From assembly GCA_045614605.1 (NCBI GenBank), contig JAZLDH010000022.1:1-64000 (forward strand): a DNA stretch of 64,000 nt, given 5' to 3'. Made by a program: the position numbers and the translations under genes. Position 1 is the stretch's first letter. Each line of letters opens with the position of its first letter. The stretch comes from Onthomorpha sp937906975 (lineage in GTDB: Bacteria; Bacteroidota; Bacteroidia; Bacteroidales; P3). This document shows, piece after piece, positions 23,903 to 30,103 of the stretch. The notes beneath the pieces were generated by a model. It was not told the origin of the DNA. It saw only the letters and a list, made by a program, of their open reading frames with translations, and did not search any database.

Positions 23903-25966
23903 ATGAGTACAAAAGTAACAAAGCAATTAGTAAATCCTCAAAGCATAGTTGTAGTAGGGGCAAGTAACGACACTGCAAAACCAGGCGGTGCAATACTTAG
24001 AAATATTATAGAAGGTGGATTTAAAGGTCAATTATACGTGGTAAATCCAAAAGAAACAGAAATTCAAGGCATACAATGCTCAAAAACAGTTAATGACTTA
24101 CCACAAGTAGATTTAGCAGTTATTGCAATTGCTGCGAAATATACAGAAGAAACTGTTAGAGTTCTTACCGAAGAAAAGGGAACAAAAGCATTTATTATCA
24201 TATCTGCTGGATTTGGAGAAGAGAGTCATGAAGGTAAAGAATTAGAATTGAGAATTGTTTCTTTGATTGAAAAAGCAGGAGCATGTTTAATTGGACCTAA
24301 CTGTACAGGAATATTTACTCCATATCATCACGCAATATTCTCAAAACCGTTCCCAAAATCATCTCCTAAAGGAGTAGATTTCATAACAGGTAGTGGAGCA
24401 ACAGGTTGCTTTATTATGGATATCGGAATGCAACAAGGACTTCACTTCAATCACTGTTGGGCAGTAGGAAACTCTGCACAACTTGGAATAGAAGACCTAT
24501 TGGAATATCACGATGAAAGCTTTGACCCAGCAACTTCATCAAAAGTTATCTTAATGTACATAGAAAACATTAAGAATCCAATGAAACTGCTTAAACATGC
24601 AAAGAGTTTGAGAGCAAAAGGCGTTAGAATCGCTGCTATTAAATCAGGTTCATCAGAAGCAGGCTCAAGAGCAGCTTCTTCACACACAGGAGCGTTAGCA
24701 TCACCTGACGTTGCAGTAGATGCTTTGTTTAGAAAAGCAGGTATTGTACGTTGCTACGGAAGAGAAGAACTTTGTACAGTAGGTAATATCTTTACTTACC
24801 CAGAATTTGAAGGCAAAAACATAGCAATTATCACACACGCAGGTGGTCCAGCCGTAATGCTAACAGACGCATTAAGCAAAGCAGGAATGAATATCCCACA
24901 CATTGAAGGAGCAAAAGCAGATGAATTATTATCAAAGCTTTTCGCAGGTTCAGCAGTTGGTAATCCAATAGATTTTCTTGCAACAGGAACACCAGAACAA
25001 TTAGGAACAATCATAGATTACTGCGATAACGAATTTGAAAACATAGACGCAATGTGCGTAATCTTTGGAACACCAGGTTTAGCTCCAATAAACGAAGCTT
25101 ACAGAGTGCTTTCTGAAAAAATGAAATCAAGCAAAAAACCTATTTTCCCAATACTTCCATCAACACTTGTTGCAGGTGATGAGGTGAAAGAGTTTGTTGA
25201 AATGGGAAATACTTACTTTGCTGACGAAACTGTATTTGGTAATGCAGTAGGACGTATAGTTGCTACTCCAGAACCAGCAAGCGAAGAAGACACTGTTAAG
25301 ATAGACGTAGAAAAAATTAGAGAAATAATCTCTCGTTGCGAAGACGGATACTTAGATGTTAAGTTAATGAACGAATTGCTTGACGCTGCAGGAATCAATC
25401 ACGCAGTAGATATTTCAAGTGATAACGTTGAAGAAATAGTTGCTTTTGCAAACAAAGTAGGTTACCCACAAGTTATGAAGGTTGTTGGACCTGTTCACAA
25501 ATCTGACGTAGGTGGTGTATCGCTTAATGTAAAAGATGAAGCACATGTAAGAGCTGAATTTGACAGATTGATAAAAATCAAAGATACTTACGCAGTTCAA
25601 GCTTATCCAATGTTATTTGGTACAGAAATCTTCATAGGAGCAATGCGTACACCATTGTTTGGACACCAAGTTTTATGTGGATTAGGTGGAATTTTCGTAG
25701 AAGTATTGAAAGATGTACAAGCAGGACTTGCTCCAATCGGAATAACAGAAGCAAAAGAAATGATAAAACGTCTAAGAGGCTACAAGATAATCCAAGGAGT
25801 TAGAGGACAAGACCCTGTAAACGAAGACTTGTATGCAGATCAAATAGCAAGAGTTGCAGCATTGGTACAAGCAGCACCAGAAATTGCAGAAATGGACTTA
25901 AATCCATTGTTAGGCTCACCAACAGCTGTAGTTGCAGTAGATGCTCGTATAAGAATAGAAAAATAA
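23903..25966 (+). CDS. Acetate-CoA ligase (ADP-forming), fused alpha-beta
   Basis: This 687-aa enzyme converts acyl-CoA + ADP + Pi to acid + CoA + ATP, an energy-saving last step in fermentation. The order of domains is CoA-binding (IVVVGASNDTAKPGG, residues about 12-130), succinyl-CoA-synthetase-like ligase with the phosphorylated His at 261 (SSHTGALA), and a C-terminal ATP-grasp domain (about 465-687, with VMKVVGPVHKSDVGG and a MDLNPLL end). Alpha and beta parts are fused in one chain as in many bacteria. It is the last gene of the operon, followed by an intrinsic terminator. Acetyl-, propionyl- or branched acyl-CoA are all possible substrates. Confidence 0.9.
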   Translation: MSTKVTKQLVNPQSIVVVGASNDTAKPGGAILRNIIEGGFKGQLYVVNPKETEIQGIQCSKTVNDLPQVDLAVIAIAAKYTEETVRVLTEEKGTKAFIIISAGFGEESHEGKELELRIVSLIEKAGACLIGPNCTGIFTPYHHAIFSKPFPKSSPKGVDFITGSGATGCFIMDIGMQQGLHFNHCWAVGNSAQLGIEDLLEYHDESFDPATSSKVILMYIENIKNPMKLLKHAKSLRAKGVRIAAIKSGSSEAGSRAASSHTGALASPDVAVDALFRKAGIVRCYGREELCTVGNIFTYPEFEGKNIAIITHAGGPAVMLTDALSKAGMNIPHIEGAKADELLSKLFAGSAVGNPIDFLATGTPEQLGTIIDYCDNEFENIDAMCVIFGTPGLAPINEAYRVLSEKMKSSKKPIFPILPSTLVAGDEVKEFVEMGNTYFADETVFGNAVGRIVATPEPASEEDTVKIDVEKIREIISRCEDGYLDVKLMNELLDAAGINHAVDISSDNVEEIVAFANKVGYPQVMKVVGPVHKSDVGGVSLNVKDEAHVRAEFDRLIKIKDTYAVQAYPMLFGTEIFIGAMRTPLFGHQVLCGLGGIFVEVLKDVQAGLAPIGITEAKEMIKRLRGYKIIQGVRGQDPVNEDLYADQIARVAALVQAAPEIAEMDLNPLLGSPTAVVAVDARIRIEK

Positions 25967-25985
25967 GTCTTTAAGTAAATAAAAT

Positions 25986-26030
25986 AAAACGCTCGTTTGT
26001 CTGAATGAAACTAAGACTCACGAGCGTTTT
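25986..26030. terminator. Bidirectional terminator; inverted dispersed repeat copy B
   Basis: The stem ACGCTCGT/ACGAGCGT ends the ligase operon (+) and the radical SAM gene (-). Read in reverse complement it is the same 45-bp sequence as 19507-19551 with two differences. Confidence 0.85.
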
Positions 26031-26066
26031 TTGTTTAAGTTTAATTTAATTATTAACTTATAATAA

Positions 26067-27401
26067 TTAACTATACAATAAGTGATTTATATCAATCATT
26101 ATTTGATAATATTCATTTCTCAATTCAGATGTACATTCTCTTGTAAATATGGCATTTTCTTTTTGATTACAAATTTCTTTACAATCAGAATATTCTTTAA
26201 CAAACTTAATCCTACAATCTCCTCCGCAAATATATTTCAATGCACATTTATTACAAGGTGCTATATGTTGAATTTTAGATAAATTTCTTGCTATTTGTGC
26301 ATTTTTCATTATCTCTTCAATACTTATTTCTCTAATATTTCCGTATGGTTTTAAGAATTGTATTTTTCCACAAAAGAAAACATCGCCCTCAGCACTAATT
26401 GTTAAATGCCCATACGTACACCAATTATCAGAAAGTATCTTTTCCTTAAAACGAGTGTGCATTATATCGTGTCGTTTCTTTGGATTAAGTCCATCAGCAA
26501 TTTGAAGCATTGTGTTTTTGTAGGCTTTAACTTCTTCTTGCGAAAGATTCAATTCTCTACCCTCCATTATATCAGCCGTATATTTAACAAAGATTGGATA
26601 ATCTTTATATTTATCTTTTAAACTCTTTTCAAAATTTAAATAACTCTCTATCTTTTCTGATAAAGATGCTTCTGGCCAAGGAGTGATTGCAACAGTTGTG
26701 CGAATATTGTTTGTTACAAACCTATCTACACAATGCATTGCTTTTTCAAATTGCCCTTTTCCTCTAACTTTTTCGTACTCTTCTTTATTATATCCGTCAA
26801 TACTTACTTGTACTCCTGAAAGAAATTTTGTTGCTCTATCTATCATTTCATCAGTCCAAAGAGTTCCATTTGTCATTATTGATACTTCTAAACCAATATT
26901 GTGAGCATACTCAATTATATTAAAGAAATCTTTTCTTGTAGCAACCTCTCCGCCCGATAATATCAAGTATTTACCCTTGTTTTCTTTGAATCCAAGCAAC
27001 AAATCTTTGATTTCCTTTTCAGAAAGTTCGTTTTCGTAAGACTCTCCGCTAAACATATAGCAATGACGACAACGTAAATTACACTTATTCGTTAGAAACA
27101 AGTGCATTTGCAAACCTCCCTGTGATTTTTCCAAAGAGTTTTCTATAAAATTCTTAGCCTCAATTTGAGTTATGACAACTTTTACATTGTTTTCTTCTCC
27201 TTTAAACTTATCTAAAACCTCTTGTATTGTTGAATTATATAATGATAGATAAATTTCTTTTTGAATTTCATTACTCAAAACAATGTAATTGAAACATTCC
27301 GGTGCAATTATCAAAATTTTTCCTTTGAAATCAATAATTTGATATTCATTTGGAAGATTATATTTAGTGTTTAAATCAATCGTTTTCCTTTTTTCTGCCA
27401 T
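26067..27401 (-). CDS. Radical SAM/SPASM peptide maturase
   Basis: The 444-aa enzyme is a likely RiPP maturase. Residues 1-95 look like a PqqD-type peptide-recognition region. The radical SAM core carries CX3CX2C at C107, C111 and C114 (LTNKCNLRCRHCYMF) and the SAM-contact GGE at 150-152. The C-terminal SPASM domain has C328, C344 and the run C383, C386, C392, C396 (CX2CX5CX3C), then C407, C411 and C423, enough for two auxiliary [4Fe-4S] clusters. Such enzymes make thioether or C-C crosslinks in short peptides. Two Cys-rich small ORFs with a shared leader lie directly upstream, separated by a hairpin. An anaerobic sulfatase maturase is less likely: the N-terminal extension and the context argue against it. 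Confidence 0.9.
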   Translation of the reverse strand: MAEKRKTIDLNTKYNLPNEYQIIDFKGKILIIAPECFNYIVLSNEIQKEIYLSLYNSTIQEVLDKFKGEENNVKVVITQIEAKNFIENSLEKSQGGLQMHLFLTNKCNLRCRHCYMFSGESYENELSEKEIKDLLLGFKENKGKYLILSGGEVATRKDFFNIIEYAHNIGLEVSIMTNGTLWTDEMIDRATKFLSGVQVSIDGYNKEEYEKVRGKGQFEKAMHCVDRFVTNNIRTTVAITPWPEASLSEKIESYLNFEKSLKDKYKDYPIFVKYTADIMEGRELNLSQEEVKAYKNTMLQIADGLNPKKRHDIMHTRFKEKILSDNWCTYGHLTISAEGDVFFCGKIQFLKPYGNIREISIEEIMKNAQIARNLSKIQHIAPCNKCALKYICGGDCRIKFVKEYSDCKEICNQKENAIFTRECTSELRNEYYQIMIDINHLLYS

Positions 27402-27427
27402 TTCTCTCTTTTGTTTTTTTACAAAAT

Positions 27428-27465
27428 AAAGGGAATTATTCTGCTAATCAAGAATAATTCCCTTT
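27428..27465 (-). terminator. Hairpin between precursor genes and the maturase gene (possible attenuator)
   Basis: AAAGGGAATTATTCT and its exact reverse complement make a 15-bp perfect stem with an 8-nt loop. On the minus strand it sits after the first precursor-like ORF and before the maturase, followed by a T-rich TTTATTTTGT. It could end most transcripts after the precursors, or stabilise their 3' end, giving more precursor than enzyme. Confidence 0.75.
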
Positions 27466-27477
27466 TTAATAGGTGTA

Positions 27478-27615
27478 TTAAGCACTTTTTATTCTTTCAC
27501 AACACCAATGATCTGCTCCGCAATCATTATTTTTCTCACAATGAGTAAAACAACCCCAAACATTAACACGTTCATCTTGTGTTTTTTGTTCGATTACTTC
27601 GTATGTTATTTCCAT
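27478..27615 (-). CDS. Cys-rich precursor-like peptide 1 (45 aa)
   Basis: Translation from the ATG at 27615 gives 45 residues. The first nine, MEITYEVIE, are shared with the next peptide upstream. The second half holds the pattern GCFTHC-x5-C-x5-CC, with Cys at positions 22, 26, 32, 38 and 39 and a short charged tail ERIKSA. A conserved leader plus variable Cys-rich core next to a radical SAM/SPASM gene is the classic layout of a RiPP precursor. The ORF is too short for usual gene finders. No homologous family name is known to me. Leader cleavage would probably fall between the acidic stretch and the WGC motif, but no GG site is present. Confidence 0.8.
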   Translation of the reverse strand: MEITYEVIEQKTQDERVNVWGCFTHCEKNNDCGADHWCCERIKSA

Positions 27616-27643
27616 AATTAAGTTATTTAATTTAAAACATTAA

Positions 27644-27760
27644 TTATTTACAACCATAATCGCTACCACAATCAGAATTTATGTAACACTGTGTATAGCA
27701 ACCATAAGATTCATTTTCTTGTGTTGTACTTTTTTCAATTACTTCGTATGTTATTTCCAT
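27644..27760 (-). CDS. Cys-rich precursor-like peptide 2 (38 aa)
   Basis: From the ATG at 27760 the ORF encodes 38 residues starting MEITYEVIE, as in the neighbouring 45-aa peptide. Its Cys are at 21, 25, 31 and 37: GCYTQC-x5-C-x5-C, the same spacing as in peptide 1. The shared core can be written GC(F/Y)T(H/Q)C, then N-x-DCG(A/S)D. The identical spacing with different filler residues argues for selection on the Cys framework and for a duplicated precursor. It follows the TerB-like gene by 27 nt and precedes peptide 1 by 28 nt in the same operon. Confidence 0.8.
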   Translation of the reverse strand: MEITYEVIEKSTTQENESYGCYTQCYINSDCGSDYGCK

Positions 27761-27787
27761 AACTCTTTTAATTTTGTTTTTTTTATA

Positions 27788-28153
27788 CTATTTACAAAAT
27801 TCAGACTTCCATTGATTGAAGTATTTTTCCTCATTAGGATGAATAACTCCGTCAGCATTTATTACTTTTTCAATGAAATCTTTCATTAAATCAATTGTTG
27901 TAGTTTGTTCTTCTTCTGTTACTTGATTCAAAAACTCTTTTGTAGAATTTATAATGTCATCTATACTGCATTTTTCGCTCTTGATGTCGATTAACTCTTT
28001 CAATGAGTCTTCTATCTCAATACCATCTTTAATCATTTGTAAAATAAACTCTGAAATAAACTTATCTTCAAGTTTATCATACTCACCATCGCAATTAGCA
28101 AAGAACACTCCCGTTCTTGCAACTAACATTTGAATTTCTTTTAATTTATTCAT
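27788..28153 (-). CDS. TerB-like protein of the peptide operon
   Basis: The 121-aa, all-helical, acidic protein shows the two repeated TerB-type elements: FFANCDGEYDKLEDKFI near residue 18 and VINADGVIHPNEEKYF near residue 92. In TerB relatives these Asp/Glu-rich loops bind metal ions. There is no signal peptide or membrane span, so it is cytosolic. It lies between a 32-aa hydrophobic peptide and the two precursor-like ORFs, in one minus-strand operon with a radical SAM maturase. Its role is unknown; metal-dependent scaffolding, maturation support or self-protection are guesses. Confidence 0.75.
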   Translation of the reverse strand: MNKLKEIQMLVARTGVFFANCDGEYDKLEDKFISEFILQMIKDGIEIEDSLKELIDIKSEKCSIDDIINSTKEFLNQVTEEEQTTTIDLMKDFIEKVINADGVIHPNEEKYFNQWKSEFCK

Positions 28154-28188
28154 GGTTTTACTAATTTTATTTTACTATTTTGTTATTA

Positions 28189-28287
28189 TTATTTACTAGT
28201 AAATACTCTGATTATTGTTGCTGCCGCTGTTAAAACAGCACCAGCACCACCTGCTATTCTTACTATTTTATCAGTTTTTTCTCCCAT
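28189..28287 (-). CDS. 32-residue hydrophobic peptide
   Basis: The ATG at 28287 opens a 32-codon ORF: a charged start (MGEKTDK), then a Gly/Ala-rich hydrophobic stretch IAGGAGAVLTAAATIIRVF and a basic end TSK. This looks like a single amphipathic or membrane helix with GxxxG-like packing, as in small bacteriocins or toxin-like peptides. It is the first ORF after the operon promoter and precedes the TerB-like gene by 35 nt. It lacks Cys, so it is probably not the substrate of the Cys-directed maturase. It might be an effector, an immunity peptide or a chance ORF; its codon pattern and position favour a real gene. Confidence 0.55.
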   Translation of the reverse strand: MGEKTDKIVRIAGGAGAVLTAAATIIRVFTSK

Positions 28288-28393
28288 TTTATTATAATTT
28301 TATTATTATTAAACTTTCTTTGCCCAAGTCCCAAATGGCGATTACTTATTTTCTTCTTTGACTTCAAGGCATAAAAAAACGTGGGACTTTTTT

Positions 28394-28529
28394 CTTATTG
28401 ATTATATGAGGTTCTGGACTACCTAACACATCTAACAAGTAAAGCCCACGATATTATTCGTGAGCGTTTACTGCTTTACTAAGATGTGTTTTAATGAAAT
28501 TGTCCAGATTTCATATAATCAAGTATAAG
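28394..28529 (-). ncRNA. Long rod-shaped structured RNA, 6S-like candidate or operon leader
   Basis: Nested complementary arms form one extended hairpin: CTTAT/ATAAG (28394/28525), GATTATATGA/TCATATAATC (28400/28511), CTGGAC/GTCCAG (28414/28502), AACACATCT/AGATGTGTT (28425/28482), AGTAAAG/CTTTACT (28438/28474) and CACGA/TCGTG (28447/28458). A 5 + 11-nt internal bubble lies between the third and fourth stems. AGTAAA can pair instead with TTTACT at 28467, a possible switch. A perfect minus-strand promoter lies 100 nt upstream, and a T7 run (28378-28372) follows the hairpin. The form recalls 6S RNA, which is known in Bacteroidota as 6S-Flavo. A long operon leader is the alternative. The strand is inferred from the promoter. 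Confidence 0.6.
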
Positions 28530-28628
28530 CAAAAACGCTTTTATGTCGTATTAAAATTAACTCAGTCTAATTATCTTTATTTTTCTATTATCATAGGCAT
28601 AATTTTTCGTTATTATTCTTTCTGCCCA

Positions 28629-28659
28629 CAAAGGTAAAACATTTTTTAATAACGGCAAA
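28629..28659 (-). promoter_or_regulatory. Promoter of the structured RNA / peptide operon
   Basis: On the minus strand TTTG (28659-28656), exactly 19 nt, then TACCTTTG (28636-28629): a perfect match to the Bacteroidota consensus. Transcription should start near 28622 and run through the structured RNA towards the peptide genes. Confidence 0.8.
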
Positions 28660-28690
28660 AAAAGTCCTTGCTTTGTTTTAGAAAATTTTG

Positions 28691-28872
28691 CTCCGATCGT
28701 AACACTATTACTCTCCGATGGTAACAAATTATCCTCCGAGGATAAAACTTTACCAACGGAGGATAAAAATCTGAAATAAAGTCTTTGAAAAAAAATCCTA
28801 AGAAAAAATTTAAAAAAGCTAAGAAAAAATTCAAAAAAGCAAAGAAAAAAAATAAAAAATCAAAGACTTTTT
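28691..28872. repeat. Periodic 21-22-bp repeat array
   Basis: Two linked series lie upstream of the peptide-operon promoter. CTCCGANNGTAA-type words start at 28691, 28713 and 28734. CTAAGAAAAAA or CAAAGAAAAAA words start at 28798, 28819, 28840 and 28861, exactly 21 bp apart. An inverted CGGAGG block sits at about 28757. The spacing is two helical turns. No protein-coding signal is convincing here. Confidence 0.7.
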
Positions 28873-28909
28873 TTGCGTTTTTAAGGCTAAGAAAAAGTCT
28901 TTGATTTTT
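28855..28909. terminator. Terminator after the arginase-like gene
   Basis: AAAAATCAAAGACTTTTT pairs perfectly with AAAAAGTCTTTGATTTTT around a 19-nt loop, with A and T runs outside. It lies 28 nt past the stop of the minus-strand operon ending at 28937. Confidence 0.8.
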
Positions 28910-28936
28910 TTATTAATTATTGTGTTTGAACTAACT

Positions 28937-30103
28937 TTACAAGTTCAATTTATTGTAGGCTATTATCCAACGATCGGGAATTTTATTCTCCATTGCAGAT
29001 TTGTAATCCTCATAAGTACAAGGCACTAGATAGTGTCTAAGATATTTTTGCTGTGTTTCGCTATTGCAATTCACCTGCATCCACCAGCGTTCACTTTTCT
29101 TGCTTTTGTAAAAGACTATTGTGTCTTGATTTTCCATTATTACGTTGAAACGATAGTAGTTATTCAAATCCTTATATGGGAAATCGTTTTTACGCCATAG
29201 GTATCCGTCAATGAAATACCAAATAGCGTGAGAAATTAACTTCGCTGTGCGATTTTTTATATCCTCTTCTGCTTGGTAGTTGAAAAGTCCTAATGAGGTG
29301 AGTTTATCATTCATTCCTCCATAGTGAAGAAGTTTGCAAAATTCTTCGCCATACAATCCATGAGGAGAGTCGTTTGCAGGAGCATCGCTCGCTCTTATGG
29401 CATTTATATCGGCAATTAACATATCGCAATTGCGTATTAGAGGTTCGGTGTTTGCAATATTTCTCTGTATTTCACCTAAGCGATAAGACTCAAAGCGTAT
29501 ATCTTGTAGGAGTTGTAAGACATTGTTTTCCACAAAATAGGATTGGTAGGCAAGGTGTGTGTAATTGAATAGGTAGTTAGGGTCGGAGCAAAAGATGTGT
29601 GAGAGAAAATTATCATCTTTCGCATCTTTGTCAAGGTCTTTTATGTCTATGCGAGAGTCTATATTGACTAAATTGATGATTTGACCAATTTGTTCGTAGC
29701 CTTTATAGATTCCTATTGCATTGTCGTTGCTTCCGCCTATGATGATTGGAATTATTTTGTGTTGCAACAAGAATGAGCAAGCCTCTGCTAAGGCAAAGTA
29801 TGTGTCTTTTAGAGTTTGCCCTGTTTTTATATTACCAAGGTCTATTATTTTTAAGGTATTGTTGTGTTGTTTTAGTTTATAAAATTCCTCTCTTATCTTA
29901 TCTGCTGCAAGAGTGCTTGGTTCTAAATCTGCTCCTCGGCGTTCGCTAAGTCCTATCAAAGCCATATCAGCCTCAAAATCGGAAAGATTAAGGTTTTTAA
30001 GCGTTGAATTACAAAGAATATTATTACTTATTGAACCTTCTTCGTTGTTTAGAAGATTTAATTTCGCAATATCTATTTTTTCAAATAAATCTAATATTTC
30101 CAT
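28937..30103 (-). CDS. Arginase/formimidoylglutamase-like protein with altered metal site
   Basis: The 388-aa protein has the ureohydrolase framework: IIIGGSND (usually GGDHS), VNIDSRIDIKD (usually DAHxDxR) and ADINAIRASDAPAND (usually DxDxxDPxxAP). Arginase-family enzymes need two Mn2+ ions held by a His, another His and four Asp in these motifs. Here the first motif His is Asn and the DAHxD His is lost, so ordinary hydrolase activity is doubtful. Bacteroidota carry a long formimidoylglutamase-like branch with this look. Its start codon overlaps the murA stop by one base (TAATG), so the two are translated together. Function beyond the fold is unknown. Confidence 0.8.
   Translation of the reverse strand: MEILDLFEKIDIAKLNLLNNEEGSISNNILCNSTLKNLNLSDFEADMALIGLSERRGADLEPSTLAADKIREEFYKLKQHNNTLKIIDLGNIKTGQTLKDTYFALAEACSFLLQHKIIPIIIGGSNDNAIGIYKGYEQIGQIINLVNIDSRIDIKDLDKDAKDDNFLSHIFCSDPNYLFNYTHLAYQSYFVENNVLQLLQDIRFESYRLGEIQRNIANTEPLIRNCDMLIADINAIRASDAPANDSPHGLYGEEFCKLLHYGGMNDKLTSLGLFNYQAEEDIKNRTAKLISHAIWYFIDGYLWRKNDFPYKDLNNYYRFNVIMENQDTIVFYKSKKSERWWMQVNCNSETQQKYLRHYLVPCTYEDYKSAMENKIPDRWIIAYNKLNL

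Noticed and set aside
28345..28560. Retron-like msr/msd RNA
   Set aside because: Outer inverted repeats and internal hairpins resemble one, but no reverse transcriptase gene is nearby and the arms form one continuous rod.
28646..28834. 62-codon minus frame over the 21/22-bp array
   Set aside because: It covers the -33 box of the operon promoter and is low-complexity Phe/Lys-type sequence caused by A/T tracts.
28691..28880. CRISPR array
   Set aside because: Units are 21-22 bp without unique spacers, and no cas gene is present. The same holds for the 33-bp repeats at 11442.
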